Notes: generated by a model not told the origin, from the sequence alone. A DNA stretch of 64,000 bases from Burkholderiaceae bacterium (GCA_021166835.1 JAJPEN010000019.1:1-64000); one strand, 5' to 3'; positions 1-11,421 are shown, counted from the first letter of the stretch. A program made the numbers and translations.

Positions 1-330
1 GCGCGGCGCCGCCGTCTTGATCAGGTTGTTCTCGAGCAGCAGCGCCTCGGCTTCCGAGCGCGTGACCGTCGTCTCGATGCGCTCGATGCGCTCGATCATG
101 TGCGCGATGCGCGGGCTCGGCTGCCCCTTGTTGAAATACGACGAGACGCGCTTCTTCAGGTCGCGCGCCTTGCCGACGTAGAGCAGCGCATCGTTCGCGC
201 CGATCATCCGGTACACGCCCGGGCGGTTCGGCAGCTGCACGAGATACGCGCGCAGGTCGAAAGCCTGCGGCGACCCGGGCGAGGCTTCGGGCTGCTGCGG
301 CTCTACGGGGGACGGATCCTTCTGCTGCAC
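1..330 (-). CDS. uvrC: UvrABC system protein C, N-terminal part (cut by window edge)
   Basis: UvrC makes both incisions around a lesion in nucleotide excision repair together with UvrB. Only the first 110 or so codons are here; the rest lies beyond position 1. The visible protein has the GIY-YIG nuclease domain of the 3' incision: NRPGVYRMI, then [18 protein letters not shown], then a segment ending in [11 protein letters not shown], all typical of UvrC. The open frame starts right after the nagZ stop and has no ATG; the GTG at 328-330 is the likeliest start, giving a short polar lead of about 27 residues before the nuclease domain. It is downstream of nagZ on the same strand, 42 bases from its stop. 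The family is clear; the start is uncertain. Confidence 0.88.
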   Translation of the reverse strand, partial: MQQKDPSPVEPQQPEASPGSPQAFDLRAYLVQLPNRPGVYRMIGANDALLYVGKARDLKKRVSSYFNKGQPSPRIAHMIERIERIETTVTRSEAEALLLENNLIKTAAPR

Positions 331-372
331 GACGTTCTGCTGGACGACGCTCGGGGTCGACTCAGTGCCGAT

Positions 373-1371
373 TCAGGGCCGGAACAGCGCGGCCAGCCGC
401 TGCTGGAACCCCTCCTCGGGAGTCCAGGCCAGCCGCGCGAGCAGCTCGTCGGCCAGATCGGGCCGATTGCACACGAGCACCATGTCGCAGCCGGCCGCGA
501 GCGCCGCCTGCGCGCGCGCGACGATGTCGCCGGCCACGGTGGCGCCTTCCATCGTCAGGTCGTCGCTGAAGATCAGGCCGCGAAAGCCCAGCCGCTCGCG
601 CAGGATCGCGCGCAGCCAGCGCGGCGAGAACCCGGCCGGCTGCAGGTCCACCGCGGGATAGACGACGTGCGCGGGCATCACCGACAGCAGCGCCTCGCCC
701 AGCCAGGCATAGGGCGCGGCGTCCTCGGCGAGCAGCTCGTCCAGGCCGCGCTCGTCCACCGGCAGCGCGACGTGCGAATCGGCATCGGCGAAACCGTGGC
801 CGGGGAAATGCTTGCCGCAGTTCGCCATGCCGGCCAGCAGCAGGCCGTGCGACAGGCTGCGCGCCAGCGCCGCGACGGCAGCGGCATCGGAATGGAACGC
901 GCGATCGCCGATCACCGCCGAGTGCCCCCAGTCGAGGTCGAGCACCGGCGTGAAGCTCAGGTCCACGCCGACGGCGCGCAGCTCCGAGCCGATCGTGCGG
1001 CCGATCTCGGTGGCGCGCCGGCACGCCGCCTGCGGATTCTCGTCCCACAGCCTTCCCAGCTCGCGCATCGGCGGCAGCTCGGTGAAGCCCTTGCGGAAGC
1101 GCTGCACGCGCCCGCCCTCGTGATCGACGCAGACGAGCAGCGGCGGCGTGCGCAGCGCGTGGATCCCGGCGCACAGATGCTCGAGCTGCGTCTTCGATTC
1201 GAAGTTGCGCGCGAAGAGAATCACGCCGCCGACCAGCGGATGCAGCAGCCGCTCGCGCTCGTGCGCATCGAGCGAGCAGCCGGCGACGTCGACGACGACC
1301 GGTCCGCGCGGGAGCGTGGGCGACCCGCCGGCGAGCGTGCCGGAATCGTTCCGCTGCGCGGGCCCGCTCAT
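373..1371 (-). CDS. nagZ: beta-N-acetylhexosaminidase
   Basis: Cytoplasmic glycoside hydrolase family 3 enzyme that removes N-acetylglucosamine from anhydromuropeptides during peptidoglycan recycling. The 332-residue length is normal for NagZ. Seen motifs: DHEGGRVQRF, the family signature KHFPGHGFADADSH that carries the acid/base His loop, and LIFSDDLTMEGA with the nucleophile Asp. The ATG at 1369-1371 overlaps the acpS stop by four bases, so it is likely co-translated with the acpS-pdxJ-recO-era-rnc run. No signal peptide, which agrees with a cytoplasmic location. Confidence 0.95.
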   Translation of the reverse strand: MSGPAQRNDSGTLAGGSPTLPRGPVVVDVAGCSLDAHERERLLHPLVGGVILFARNFESKTQLEHLCAGIHALRTPPLLVCVDHEGGRVQRFRKGFTELPPMRELGRLWDENPQAACRRATEIGRTIGSELRAVGVDLSFTPVLDLDWGHSAVIGDRAFHSDAAAVAALARSLSHGLLLAGMANCGKHFPGHGFADADSHVALPVDERGLDELLAEDAAPYAWLGEALLSVMPAHVVYPAVDLQPAGFSPRWLRAILRERLGFRGLIFSDDLTMEGATVAGDIVARAQAALAAGCDMVLVCNRPDLADELLARLAWTPEEGFQQRLAALFRP

Positions 1372-1778
1372 CCCGCCCCCCTGCGTTCGACGATCACGAA
1401 GGCGAGCGCGCTGTCGCGCTCGTCGGACAGCGACAGGTGCGCGACCAGCCCGTGCTCGTCGAGATGCCGGGCGAGCGCATTGCGGGCGACAGCCACCGGC
1501 CGGCCGCGCGCATCGTTGAGCACCTGCAGCGAATGCAGCGTCATCGGCGCGTGCAGTCCGACGCCGAGCGCCTTGCCGAAAGCTTCCTTCGCGGCGAAAC
1601 GCTTGGCGAGATAGCGGGCCGCGTAGCCGCTGCCGTGGCCGCCCTTGCCGCCGCGGCGCCGGTACTCGGCCAGCTCGTCGTCGCCGAGCACGCGGCGCGC
1701 GAAGCGCTCGCCCCAGCGCGCGAGCAGCGCCTCCACGCGCTCGACGAGCACGATGTCGGTGCCCACGCCGTGGATCAT
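1368..1778 (-). CDS. acpS: holo-[acyl-carrier-protein] synthase
   Basis: Transfers 4'-phosphopantetheine from CoA to a serine of acyl carrier protein; its likely substrate is the AcpP encoded at 11498-11737. The 136-residue protein starts [15 protein letters not shown], the Mg-binding N-terminal motif, and has the second signature [16 protein letters not shown] about 60 residues on. A longer open frame runs upstream, but the ATG at 1776-1778 matches the family start and overlaps the pdxJ stop by four bases. It also overlaps nagZ by four bases downstream. Length and motifs are normal for AcpS. Confidence 0.95.
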   Translation of the reverse strand: MIHGVGTDIVLVERVEALLARWGERFARRVLGDDELAEYRRRGGKGGHGSGYAARYLAKRFAAKEAFGKALGVGLHAPMTLHSLQVLNDARGRPVAVARNALARHLDEHGLVAHLSLSDERDSALAFVIVERRGAG

Positions 1779-2533
1779 CGCGCGCTGCCCGCGGCTGCCT
1801 CGCGGATCAGCCGCTTCATTTCGCGTACCGCCTCGCGCATGCCGACGAACAACGCGCGCGAGACGATCGCGTGCCCGATGTGCAGCTCGCGCACGCCGTC
1901 GAGCGCGGCGACCGGCTGCACGTTGAAATAGTTCAGCGCGTGCCCCGCGTTGAAGCGCATGCCGTGCCCGCGGATGGCCGCGCCCGCGCGCGCGATGCGC
2001 GCCAGCTCGGCCACCACCGGCGCGCCTTCGGCGTCGCGCCCCTGCGAATGGAAGGCATGCGCATAGGGCCCGGTGTGCACCTCGCACACGCGCGCGCCGA
2101 TCGCCGCGGCGGCATCGACCTGGCGCGGATCGGCGTCGATGAACACGCTGGTGACGATGCCGCCTTCGGCCAGCGCCGCGACGAAATCGCGCAGCCTGTC
2201 GGACTGCGCGGCGATGTCCAGGCCGCCCTCGGTCGTCACTTCCTGGCGGCCTTCGGGAACGAGCATCGCCATCTCGGGACGCAGATCGAGCGCGATGCGC
2301 AGCATCTCGTCGGTGGGCGCCATCTCGAGATTGAGCTTGATGTGCGTCAGCTCGCGCAGTCGGCGCACGTCTTCGTCGTGCACGTGGCGGCGGTCCTCGC
2401 GCAGGTGCACGGTGATGCCGTCGGCGCCGCCCAGATGCGCCTCGACCGCGGCCCATACGGGATCGGGCTCGTAGGTGCGCCGGGCCTGGCGAACGGTGGC
2501 GACGTGGTCGATGTTCACGCCCAGCTCGATCAT
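1775..2533 (-). CDS. pdxJ: pyridoxine 5'-phosphate synthase
   Basis: Condenses 1-deoxyxylulose 5-phosphate with 3-amino-2-oxopropyl phosphate to make pyridoxine 5'-phosphate, the last step of DXP-dependent vitamin B6 synthesis. The 252-residue TIM-barrel protein opens with [16 protein letters not shown], and shows [24 protein letters not shown] and the late [17 protein letters not shown] loop, all characteristic of PdxJ. It lies between recO and acpS; the pdxJ-acpS pairing is standard in proteobacteria, and the stop overlaps the acpS ATG. Confidence 0.96.
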   Translation of the reverse strand: MIELGVNIDHVATVRQARRTYEPDPVWAAVEAHLGGADGITVHLREDRRHVHDEDVRRLRELTHIKLNLEMAPTDEMLRIALDLRPEMAMLVPEGRQEVTTEGGLDIAAQSDRLRDFVAALAEGGIVTSVFIDADPRQVDAAAAIGARVCEVHTGPYAHAFHSQGRDAEGAPVVAELARIARAGAAIRGHGMRFNAGHALNYFNVQPVAALDGVRELHIGHAIVSRALFVGMREAVREMKRLIREAAAGSAR

Positions 2534-2566
2534 GTCGAGGCAATCTCCAGGGTCAGGTCTCCAGGG

Positions 2567-3286
2567 TCAAAGCTTGTGCAGATCGAGCAGGATCTGCCTC
2601 GTGCTCAGCGGCGCGCCGTCGAGGTGGTGCGACAGGATCGCCCGCGTCAGGTATTTTGCCTGTTGTCGGCTCGCGACCGACCCGTGCCGCCCCTCGGCCA
2701 GCTCCTGCAGCACGCGGCCCGATACGCAATCGGGCGAGGCTGCGTCGCGCACGACGAAGCCCTCGTCCGGTCGCCAGCCGTAGTGGCGCTGCGCTTCGAT
2801 CGGCTCGCGCGCCGCATCGCGCTCGAGATCGGGCGCGTAGCCGATCTCGCGCAGCAGCGTCCATTCGAAGCGGCGCAGCGTCTCGTCGAGCGACGGCTGC
2901 GCGCCCGGCTGCGCGCCCAGTTGCGCCAGCGCCTCGCCGTAGGCGTCGAACAGCAGCGGATGCGGGTCCTCCCGCGCGAGCAGGCGCATCAGCAGCTCGT
3001 TCAGGTAGAACGCGCACAGCAGCGCGTCGCCGCGCGGCGCATCGAGCCCTCCGCTCCACTCGGCGCCGGTGAGCGTGCGCAGCTCGCGGCGGCCGGTCCA
3101 CGACACGCGCAGCGGCTGGAACTGCAGCAGCACCGCGCGCAGGCTCGAGCGCGGCCGCTTGGCGCCCTTGGCCACGGCAGCGATGCGGCCGTGCTCGCGG
3201 GTGAACAGATCGACGACCAGGCTCGTCTCGCGATACGGCGTGGAATGCAGCAGCCAGGCCGGCTCTTCGCGGCTACTCGTAGCCAT
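2567..3286 (-). CDS. recO: DNA repair protein RecO
   Basis: Works with RecF and RecR to load RecA on gapped single-stranded DNA. The 239-residue protein begins with the OB-fold segment (AWLLHSTPYRETSLVVDLFT, then AVAKGAKRPRS) and continues into the helical region FYLNELLMRLLAREDPHPLLF typical of RecO. The C-terminal half shows no four-cysteine zinc cluster, which is usual for many proteobacterial RecO proteins. The ATG at 3284-3286 lies 14 bases inside era, so translation is probably coupled to that gene. It is followed 33 bases later by pdxJ. Confidence 0.93.
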   Translation of the reverse strand: MATSSREEPAWLLHSTPYRETSLVVDLFTREHGRIAAVAKGAKRPRSSLRAVLLQFQPLRVSWTGRRELRTLTGAEWSGGLDAPRGDALLCAFYLNELLMRLLAREDPHPLLFDAYGEALAQLGAQPGAQPSLDETLRRFEWTLLREIGYAPDLERDAAREPIEAQRHYGWRPDEGFVVRDAASPDCVSGRVLQELAEGRHGSVASRQQAKYLTRAILSHHLDGAPLSTRQILLDLHKL

Positions 3287-4151
3287 AGCTTCGCAGGCTC
3301 TGCTCGCTGCCTGCCCAGCCCGACTTCACCTTCACGAAGAGTTCGAGGAAGACCTTCGTGCCGAACAGGCGCTCGAGATCCAGGCGCGCTTCGGTGGCGA
3401 TGCGCTTGATGCGCTCGCCGCGCGCGCCGATCACGATCGGGCGCTGCGCGTCGCGCGCGACGACGATCGCCGCATGGATGCGCCGCAGCCCCGGCAGCTC
3501 CTCGAAGCGCTCGATCTCCACCGTGCTCTCGTAGGGCAGCTCGTCGCCGAGCTGGCGGAACAGCTTCTCGCGGATCGTCTCGGCGGCGAGGAACCGTTCG
3601 CTTCGATCGGTGAGCGCGTCGGCATCGTAGGCGGGCGGCCCCTCGGGCAGCCGCTTCGCGCACGCCTCGACGAGCACGTCCACCTGGCGCCCGCTGCGCG
3701 CGCTCACCGGCACGATCTCGTCGAAGTCACGCGCCTGGCGCGCGCGCGCTATCGCCGGCAGCAGCCGTTCCTTGTCCTTCACCAGATCGATCTTGTTCAT
3801 CGCGAGCAGCACCGGCCGGTCGGCCGGCAGCGCCTGCGCGAGGCGCGCGTCGGTCGCGGTCCAGTTGCGCGCGTCGCAGACGAGCACGACCACGTCGGCG
3901 TCCTGCGCCACCTGCATCGACGTGCGGTTCAGCACGCGGTTCATCGGGCCGCCGACTCGCGTCTGGTAGCCGGGACTGTCGAGGAACAGGAGCTGTGCCT
4001 CGGGCCGGTGCACGACGCCGACGATGCGATGCCGCGTCGTCTGCGGGCGATCGGAGGTGATCGACAGCTTCTGCCCGACCAGGCGGTTCAGCAGCGTGGA
4101 CTTGCCGACGTTCGGACGCCCGACGAGGGCGACGGTGCCGCAGCGGAACAT
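3273..4151 (-). CDS. era: GTPase Era
   Basis: Essential GTPase that binds 16S rRNA during small-subunit maturation. The 292-residue protein has every G motif in order: G1 GRPNVGKST near residue 11, G2 TTRHR, G3 DSPG, G4 NKID and G5 VSARSG. A C-terminal KH domain follows (VIGARGERIKRIATEAR). It lies directly downstream of rnc, 24 bases away, as in most proteobacteria, linking rRNA processing with ribosome assembly. Length is normal. Confidence 0.97.
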   Translation of the reverse strand: MFRCGTVALVGRPNVGKSTLLNRLVGQKLSITSDRPQTTRHRIVGVVHRPEAQLLFLDSPGYQTRVGGPMNRVLNRTSMQVAQDADVVVLVCDARNWTATDARLAQALPADRPVLLAMNKIDLVKDKERLLPAIARARQARDFDEIVPVSARSGRQVDVLVEACAKRLPEGPPAYDADALTDRSERFLAAETIREKLFRQLGDELPYESTVEIERFEELPGLRRIHAAIVVARDAQRPIVIGARGERIKRIATEARLDLERLFGTKVFLELFVKVKSGWAGSEQSLRSYGYE

Positions 4152-4175
4152 CGAGGCGGAAAGCCGAAGCGCGAA

Positions 4176-4979
4176 TCAGGCGGCGTGCGCGCGAGGCGCA
4201 TCGAGCGCGCCGCCTGCCGCCGTGTCCTGCGGCGCCGGGGGCTCCGAGTCCTCTTCCTGCGCCGGCGGCGACGATCGATTCGTGCGCGCGCGCGAGCGCC
4301 GCGCCGATGCCTTCGCCTGCGCGGCTTCGAGCGCACCGCGCGCCGCCGCCTGCTCGGCCGCGCGCCGGCTCGCGCCGCTGCCCAGCACGTGAATCTGCAG
4401 CTTCGGTATCGCGCACTCGACCTCGAACACCTGGCTGTGCGCGGCGCCGTGCGTGGCGACCACCGAATAGAGCGGCAGCGGCAGCTTCTTGCCCTGCAGG
4501 TGCTCCTGCAGCAGCGTCTTCGCGTCCTTGCCCAGCGTCTTCGGATCGACCGTCTTCAGGATCGGCTCGTAGAGCGCGACGATCATCGCCTGCGCGGCGT
4601 CGAAGCCCGCGTCGAGGAACACGGCGCCGACGATCGCCTCGACGGTGTCGCCGAGGATCGAGGGACGGCGAAAGCCGCCGCTGCGCGCTTCTCCCTCGCC
4701 GAGCAGCAGGTGCGCGCTCAAGCCGAGGCGCTGCGCGATCTCGACCAGCGACTGCTGCTTGACCAGGTTCGCGCGCAGCCGGGAAAGATCGCCCTCGTCG
4801 ATGCGCGCGAAGTGCCGGTAGAGCATCGCCGCGACGACGCAATTGAGCACCGAGTCGCCGAGGAACTCGAGGCGCTCGTTGTTCGGCTGGCCGTAGCTGC
4901 GATGCGTGAGCGCCTGCCGCAGCAACGCATCGTCGGCGAAACGATGACCGAGTTGCTGCTGCAGGTCGTCGAGGCTCAT
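4176..4979 (-). CDS. rnc: ribonuclease III
   Basis: Double-strand-specific endonuclease for rRNA precursors and other structured RNAs. The first 150 residues hold the RNase III domain with the signature [12 protein letters not shown] and the metal ligand region [17 protein letters not shown]; the dsRNA-binding domain follows (about residues 155-225, ending [16 protein letters not shown]). The protein then runs on for about 40 residues of Ala/Pro/Ser/Arg-rich low-complexity tail, making it 267 residues instead of the usual 220-230. The tail looks disordered; its role is unknown. It starts seven bases after the DUF4845 stop. Confidence 0.95.
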   Translation of the reverse strand: MSLDDLQQQLGHRFADDALLRQALTHRSYGQPNNERLEFLGDSVLNCVVAAMLYRHFARIDEGDLSRLRANLVKQQSLVEIAQRLGLSAHLLLGEGEARSGGFRRPSILGDTVEAIVGAVFLDAGFDAAQAMIVALYEPILKTVDPKTLGKDAKTLLQEHLQGKKLPLPLYSVVATHGAAHSQVFEVECAIPKLQIHVLGSGASRRAAEQAAARGALEAAQAKASARRSRARTNRSSPPAQEEDSEPPAPQDTAAGGALDAPRAHAA

Positions 4980-4986
4980 GTCGGCA

Positions 4987-5373
4987 TCAGCGCACGCGGT
5001 TCGAACCCTGGTAATCGATGACCAGCGATGCGGGCCCGTAGAGCGGAATGCGCTTCTCGTACTGGAAGGAGACGGACATCGTGCCGTCGGGCATTCGCTC
5101 GACCGCCAGGTCCTTGCCGGAAATCGACCGGATGTCGTCGACCGCCGCGAAACGATCGAAGGCAGACTGCACGTCGCGCGGCGTGTTGGCGCCGCTGCTG
5201 CCGATCTTGTTCACCGCGCTGACGATCGCACGGTACTCGAGCGCGGACGGCACGACGCGCAAGCCGATCAGCGCGACCACGACGATGACGACCGCCGCGA
5301 GCAGCAAGCCCAGCAGCGACAGCCCCGCCTGTAGCTGCCGCGGCGCCGGAAAGGAGGCACGAATGGAATTCAT
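4987..5373 (-). CDS. DUF4845 single-pass membrane protein
   Basis: Small protein of 128 residues found between lepB and rnc in many betaproteobacteria; function not known. It has a short cytoplasmic N terminus and one hydrophobic helix (about residues 17-38, [20 protein letters not shown]), then a soluble domain that resembles minor pilin-like or DUF4845 proteins. The open frame extends upstream inside lepB, but the ATG at 5371-5373 overlaps the lepB stop by four bases and gives the family start. Its link with signal peptidase suggests a place in the membrane, but nothing shows the activity. Confidence 0.85.
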   Translation of the reverse strand: MNSIRASFPAPRQLQAGLSLLGLLLAAVVIVVVALIGLRVVPSALEYRAIVSAVNKIGSSGANTPRDVQSAFDRFAAVDDIRSISGKDLAVERMPDGTMSVSFQYEKRIPLYGPASLVIDYQGSNRVR

Positions 5374-6275
5374 TGGAAGCGTCCGATGCGCCCGAGGTCG
5401 CCGAAGTTCATCCAGATGAAGAACGCCTTGCCGACGATGTTCTCCTCCGGGACGAAACCCCAGAAACGGCTGTCCAGGCTGTTCTCGCGGTTGTCGCCCA
5501 TCATGAAGTAGTGGCCGGGCGGAACCTTGCATGTCACCCCTCCGGCCGAGTAACGGCAGTCTTCGAAGTTCGGAAAGTGGAACACAGGCTGAATGTCAGA
5601 CGGTTTTTCCAAGTCTGTCAATATCTTATGCGTGACATCTCCGATTCTTTCTGAATACTGCGGATAGAGCGTCAGCTTGCGGGTGTCCTCGAACTCGCCG
5701 GCGCGCTCGAGCGGCACCGGCTGACCGTTGATCGACAGGCGCTTGTCCTGGTAGCTGACGACGTCGCCCGGCAGCCCGATCACCCGCTTGATGTAGTCCA
5801 CCGACGGATCCTGCGGGAAGCGGAACACCATCACGTCGCCGCGCTGCGGCTCGCCGACGTCGATCACCTTGGTGTGGATCACCGGCAGGCGCACGCCGTA
5901 GGAGAACTTGTTCACCAGGATCAGGTCGCCGACCACCAGCGTCGGCAGCATCGACTCCGACGGGATCTTGAAGGGCTCGGCGACGAACGAGCGCAGCACG
6001 AAGACGACGAGGATCACCGGGAACAGGCCCGCCGTGTACTCGAGCCACAGCGGCTGGCGCGTGCGGTTGGCGCGCAGCGCCTCGCGCTCGGCCTCCACCG
6101 CCTCCGGGTCGGCCGCGCGGCCGAGCGCCGGCGCGCCAACGCGATCGAACTCGGCCACCGCGGCATCGGCGGCCCGCAGGCGGCGCGTACGAAACACCAG
6201 GCGATCGGCCACCCAGGCCACAAAGGTGACGACGAGCAGCAGGAACAAAATCAGCGCGAAATTCATTGTTAGCAT
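5370..6275 (-). CDS. lepB: signal peptidase I
   Basis: Inner-membrane serine protease that removes signal peptides from Sec and Tat exported proteins. The 301-residue protein has an N-terminal membrane helix, a cytoplasmic loop and a second helix (LFPVILVVFVLRSFV), then the catalytic serine in PSESMLPTL and the catalytic lysine in YIKRVIGLPGD. The late box GDNRENSLDSRFWG is also present. Two nearby ATGs are possible starts (6273-6275 and 6264-6266) and neither has a clear ribosome site. It follows lepA by 16 bases, the classic lepA-lepB order. Confidence 0.96.
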   Translation of the reverse strand: MLTMNFALILFLLLVVTFVAWVADRLVFRTRRLRAADAAVAEFDRVGAPALGRAADPEAVEAEREALRANRTRQPLWLEYTAGLFPVILVVFVLRSFVAEPFKIPSESMLPTLVVGDLILVNKFSYGVRLPVIHTKVIDVGEPQRGDVMVFRFPQDPSVDYIKRVIGLPGDVVSYQDKRLSINGQPVPLERAGEFEDTRKLTLYPQYSERIGDVTHKILTDLEKPSDIQPVFHFPNFEDCRYSAGGVTCKVPPGHYFMMGDNRENSLDSRFWGFVPEENIVGKAFFIWMNFGDLGRIGRFQ

Positions 6276-6291
6276 AAATAGATCGAGCGAT

Positions 6292-8085
6292 TCATCGGTC
6301 GTCCACCTGCAATACGGCGAGGAAGGCTTCCTGCGGGATCTCCACCGTCCCCACCTGCTTCATCCGCTTCTTGCCGGCCTTCTGCTTCTCGAGCAGCTTC
6401 TTCTTGCGCGTGATGTCGCCGCCGTAGCACTTGGCGAGCACGTTCTTGCGCAGCGCCTTGACGTTCTCGCGCGCGATGATGTTCGCCCCGATCGCCGCCT
6501 GGATCGCGACGTCGTACATCTGCCGCGGGATCAACTCCCGCATCTTCGCCGCGACCTCGCGTCCGCGACTCTGCGCCACGCTGCGATGCACGATCAGCGA
6601 CAGTGCGTCCACTTTCTCGTTGTTGACGAGAATGTCCATCTTGACCACGTCGGAGGCACGGTACTCGAGGAACTCGTAGTCCATCGACGCGTAGCCGCGC
6701 GAGGTCGATTTCAGCTTGTCGAAGAAGTCGAGCACGATCTCGTTCATCGGCAGCTCGTAGGTGAGCTGCACCTGCCGGCCGTGATAGGCGAGGTTGCGCT
6801 GCACGCCGCGCTTGCCGGTGCACAGCGTCATGATCGCGCCGACGTACTCCTGCGGCGTGAAGATCGTCACGGTGACGACCGGCTCGCGGATCTCCTCGAT
6901 CTTCGACGGCTCGGGCATCTTCGACGGGTTCTCCACCCGCAGCACCTCGCCGTCGCGCAGCAACACTTCGTAGACGACGGTGGGCGCCGTCGTGACGAGG
7001 TCCATGTCGAACTCGCGCTCGAGCCGCTCCTGCACGATGTCCATGTGCAGCAGCCCCAGGAACCCGCAGCGGAAGCCGAAGCCCAGCGCCTGCGACACTT
7101 CGGGCTCGAAATGCAGCGACGCGTCGTTCAGCTGCAGCTTCTCGAGCGCCTCGCGCATCGCCTCGAACTGGTTCGCCTCCACCGGGTACAGGCCGGCGAA
7201 CACCGACGGCTTGATCTCGCGAAAGCCCGGCAGCGGCCTGGGCGCCGGTTGCGCGGCGAGCGTGATCGTGTCGCCGACCTTCGCCGCCTTCAGCTCCTTG
7301 ATTCCGGTGATCACGTAGCCGACGGCGCCGGTTTCCAGCGCGTCGCGCGCCGTGGCCTTCGGCGTGAACACGCCGAGCTGCTCGCAGTTGTGCACGGCGC
7401 CGGTGGCCATCAGCCGGATGCGGTCGCGCGCGCGCAGCACGCCGTTGAACACGCGCACGAGCATCACGACGCCGACGTAGTTGTCGAACCAGGAGTCGAT
7501 GATCAGCGCCTGCAGCGGCCCGGCCGGGTCGCCTTTCGGCGGCGGAATGCGCGCGACGATCGCTTCGAGAATGTCGTCGATGCCCTCGCCGGTCTTCGCG
7601 CTGGCGCGGATCGCGTCGCTCGCGTCGATGCCGATCACGTCCTCGATCTCGGCGGCCGCGGTGTCCGGATCGGCCTGCGGAAGGTCGATCTTGTTGAGCA
7701 CCGGCACCACCTCGACGCCCAGGTCGATCGCCGTGTAGCAGTTGGCCACCGTCTGCGCCTCGACGCCCTGCGAAGCGTCGACGACCAGCAGCGCCCCCTC
7801 GCAGGCCGACAGCGAGCGGCTCACTTCGTAGGAGAAGTCGACGTGCCCCGGCGTGTCGATCAGGTTCAGCGAGTAGACGCGTCCGTCGCGCGCCTCGTAC
7901 TGCAGCGCCGCCGTCTGCGCCTTGATCGTGATGCCGCGCTCGCGCTCGAGCGCCATCGAATCGAGCACCTGCTCCGCCATCTCCCGATCGCTCAGCCCGC
8001 CGCAGCGCTGGATCAGCCGGTCGGCGAGCGTCGATTTACCGTGATCGATGTGCGCGATGATCGAGAAATTGCGGATGTGCTGCAT
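6292..8085 (-). CDS. lepA: elongation factor 4 (back-translocating GTPase)
   Basis: Ribosome-associated GTPase, 597 residues, the normal LepA length. G1 is [14 protein letters not shown] near residue 12, G2 lies in [13 protein letters not shown]3 is DTPGHVDF and G4 is NKIDLP. The C-terminal LepA-specific region is complete, ending in [19 protein letters not shown] and a conserved EAFLAVL segment. The open frame extends far upstream through mucD in another frame; the ATG at 8083-8085 gives the standard [16 protein letters not shown] start. It follows mucD by seven bases and precedes lepB. Confidence 0.97.
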   Translation of the reverse strand: MQHIRNFSIIAHIDHGKSTLADRLIQRCGGLSDREMAEQVLDSMALERERGITIKAQTAALQYEARDGRVYSLNLIDTPGHVDFSYEVSRSLSACEGALLVVDASQGVEAQTVANCYTAIDLGVEVVPVLNKIDLPQADPDTAAAEIEDVIGIDASDAIRASAKTGEGIDDILEAIVARIPPPKGDPAGPLQALIIDSWFDNYVGVVMLVRVFNGVLRARDRIRLMATGAVHNCEQLGVFTPKATARDALETGAVGYVITGIKELKAAKVGDTITLAAQPAPRPLPGFREIKPSVFAGLYPVEANQFEAMREALEKLQLNDASLHFEPEVSQALGFGFRCGFLGLLHMDIVQERLEREFDMDLVTTAPTVVYEVLLRDGEVLRVENPSKMPEPSKIEEIREPVVTVTIFTPQEYVGAIMTLCTGKRGVQRNLAYHGRQVQLTYELPMNEIVLDFFDKLKSTSRGYASMDYEFLEYRASDVVKMDILVNNEKVDALSLIVHRSVAQSRGREVAAKMRELIPRQMYDVAIQAAIGANIIARENVKALRKNVLAKCYGGDITRKKKLLEKQKAGKKRMKQVGTVEIPQEAFLAVLQVDDR

Positions 8086-8092
8086 CGACTCC

Positions 8093-9568
8093 TCAGCGCG
8101 GCTCCGGCCGCAACGGCACGAACTGCGCCGTATCCCCCCGCCGCACCAGCAGCACCGCCGCCTTCGACGGATCGAGCTTCGCCACGATCTCGGCGAAACG
8201 CCGCGCGTTCGGGATCTCCTCGTTGTTGATCGACAGCAGGATGTCGCCCTGGCGGATCCCGGCGCGCGCCGCCGCCCCCTCCGAGGCGTCGACGACGACC
8301 CCTCCGCGCACGCGCAGCCGCTGCTTCTGCTGCTCGGACAGGTCGGAGACGGCAAGGCCAAGCGAATTGACCGCCGGCGGCTGCTCGCCGCGCCGCGGCT
8401 CGGTCGAGCGCGAACGCGCCGACCGCTCGGGTTCCAGCTCTGCCACGGTGATGCGGAACTGCTTCGTCTCGCCGCGGCGCCATACCTCGATCGGCACGGT
8501 CGACCCCGGCTTCGTCGCCCCCACCATCCGCGGCAGGTCGCTCGAGCGTTCGATCTTCCTGCCGTCGAACTGCAGGATGATGTCGCCGACCTCGAGCCCC
8601 GCGTTCTCCGCCGGACCACCCTGCTCGATGCTGCGCACGAGCGCCCCGGACGGACGTTCGAGCCCGAGCGGACCGGCCACGTCGCGCGTGACTTCCGAGA
8701 TGCCGACGCCGATGCGACCGCGAACGACGCGTCCGGTGGCACGCAGCTGCTCCACCACGCGCATCACCTCGTCGATCGGGATGGCGAACGAGATCCCCAT
8801 GAACCCGCCGGTGCGGCTGTAGATCTGCGAGTTGATTCCGACCACCTCGCCGGACAGATTGATCAGCGGTCCGCCGGAGTTGCCCGGGTTCACGGCGACG
8901 TCGGTCTGGATGAACGGCAGGTAGTCGCCGGTATCGCGGCTCTTGGCCGACACGATGCCGGCAGTGACGGTGTTGTCCAGGCCGAAAGGCGAGCCGATCG
9001 CGAGCACCCATTCGCCGACGCGCAGGCGCTCCGAATCGCCGATCGTCATGAACGGAAGATGGGTCGCCTCGACCTTGACCAGCGCAACGTCGGTGCGCCG
9101 GTCCGAGCCGATCAGCTTGCCGCGCAATTCGCGCTTGTCGGTGAGCGTCACGTAGATGTCGTCGGCGCCCTCGACCACATGATGGTTGGTGAGGACGTAG
9201 CCGTCGGACGAGATGATGAAGCCCGATCCGATGCCGCGCGGCACCTCTTCGCCCGCCCCCGGGCCGTTGCGCCCCGGAGCGCGCGGACCGGGACCCGGAC
9301 GCGGCGGGAAGAAGCGGCGGAAGAAGTCGTAGAACGGGTCGTTCTCGTCGAGTCCGTCGGGGAACGGGAACTGCGGCAACTGCGAACGATCGCCGTTCGC
9401 TCGCTCGGTGGTGCGGATGTTCACGACGGCGGGCCCGACCTTCTCGACGAGGTCGGCGAAATCGGGCAGGCGCGCCCGCGTCGCGGGCTGCGCCATCGAC
9501 GGCGACGTCCCTCCGGCCATGCAGGCGGCAACGACGGCGAACGCGAATACGGCAAACAGCTTCTTCAT
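8093..9568 (-). CDS. mucD: periplasmic serine endoprotease of the DegP/MucD type
   Basis: Envelope quality-control protease of the HtrA family, about 491 residues from the chosen ATG at 9566-9568, which gives a Sec signal peptide ([19 protein letters not shown]). The trypsin-like domain shows the full triad: His in [11 protein letters not shown], Asp in [10 protein letters not shown] and Ser in [10 protein letters not shown]. Two PDZ domains follow (roughly residues 270-360 and 390-485). A Pro/Gly-rich loop with [10 protein letters not shown] lies before the catalytic His. In relatives the gene is downstream of rpoE-rseA-rseB; here its upstream neighbour is the ygfX-like gene, 78 bases away. 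Confidence 0.93.
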   Translation of the reverse strand: MKKLFAVFAFAVVAACMAGGTSPSMAQPATRARLPDFADLVEKVGPAVVNIRTTERANGDRSQLPQFPFPDGLDENDPFYDFFRRFFPPRPGPGPRAPGRNGPGAGEEVPRGIGSGFIISSDGYVLTNHHVVEGADDIYVTLTDKRELRGKLIGSDRRTDVALVKVEATHLPFMTIGDSERLRVGEWVLAIGSPFGLDNTVTAGIVSAKSRDTGDYLPFIQTDVAVNPGNSGGPLINLSGEVVGINSQIYSRTGGFMGISFAIPIDEVMRVVEQLRATGRVVRGRIGVGISEVTRDVAGPLGLERPSGALVRSIEQGGPAENAGLEVGDIILQFDGRKIERSSDLPRMVGATKPGSTVPIEVWRRGETKQFRITVAELEPERSARSRSTEPRRGEQPPAVNSLGLAVSDLSEQQKQRLRVRGGVVVDASEGAAARAGIRQGDILLSINNEEIPNARRFAEIVAKLDPSKAAVLLVRRGDTAQFVPLRPEPR

Positions 9569-9646
9569 GCGATCTGCACCTCGACCTGATTCTTCAGCAA
9601 AGCACAAGCGGCGCGCGCCGTGCGCTTTCGCGCGCGACGCCGAGGG

Positions 9647-10162
9647 TCATTGTCGCGCGCGTCCGGTCGCCGCACCGGCGTCGGCCGGCGTCGTGCCGCG
9701 GCCGTACCATAGCAGCCACGCGCGCAGCCGCCGCCAGTCGTTGCCGGCATCGGCCGCTCCGCCCGCGTCGTCCGCGCTTCGGCCCCGCACGAACATCGCA
9801 TCGATCGCCGACGGCTCGTCCTGCGCACGCAGCCGCAGCCAGGCGTACCGGCCGAACACGTTCCATCGCTCGATGCGCACCGGCCTGGGGGACGCCCCGG
9901 CGCGCGAATCGACCCAGCTCGCCCGACCCGCTTCGTCGATGCTCAGGCTGCCGTCGGTCGGCGCCGCGCTCTTCTGCAGGCGGCGTCGTCCGACGGCGAT
10001 CGCCAGGCAGGCCAGCGCAGCGAGCGCGATCGCTGCGCGCTGCGCCGGTTCTCCGAAGACCAGGGCGAAGAGCGTGGCGGCGAGCGCGAAGATCGCCAGC
10101 GCCGCCGTCAGGCGCCCGTGCAGCGCGCGCGGCGCGGACTCGATGCGCAGCGCAAAGGACAA
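9647..10162 (-). CDS. YgfX/CptA-like two-helix membrane protein
   Basis: Predicted protein of 171 residues from a TTG at 10160-10162 that has a GGAG ribosome site seven bases upstream. The first 70 residues hold two hydrophobic helices (LTAALAIFALAATLFALVF and AAIALAALACLAIAV) ending in an Arg-rich stretch. The cytoplasmic part has GSLSIDEAG, a Trp-rich strand (WNVFGRYAWLRLR) and a final WRRLRAWLLW, a layout like E. coli YgfX. That family has been linked to cell-shape toxins and to FAD assembly partners; no partner gene is adjacent. In relatives this gene lies between fabF and rpoE; rpoE is missing here. Family assignment is by resemblance, not by a strict motif. Confidence 0.65.
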   Translation of the reverse strand: MSFALRIESAPRALHGRLTAALAIFALAATLFALVFGEPAQRAAIALAALACLAIAVGRRRLQKSAAPTDGSLSIDEAGRASWVDSRAGASPRPVRIERWNVFGRYAWLRLRAQDEPSAIDAMFVRGRSADDAGGAADAGNDWRRLRAWLLWYGRGTTPADAGAATGRARQ

Positions 10163-10185
10163 GGTCGCGCTCCGGAACGCTGCGG

Positions 10186-11421
<1,236 letters not shown>

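Noticed and set aside
3069..5021. A 650-codon plus-strand frame opposite recO, era and rnc
   Set aside because: Antisense to three clear genes, with no recognisable domain or start site.
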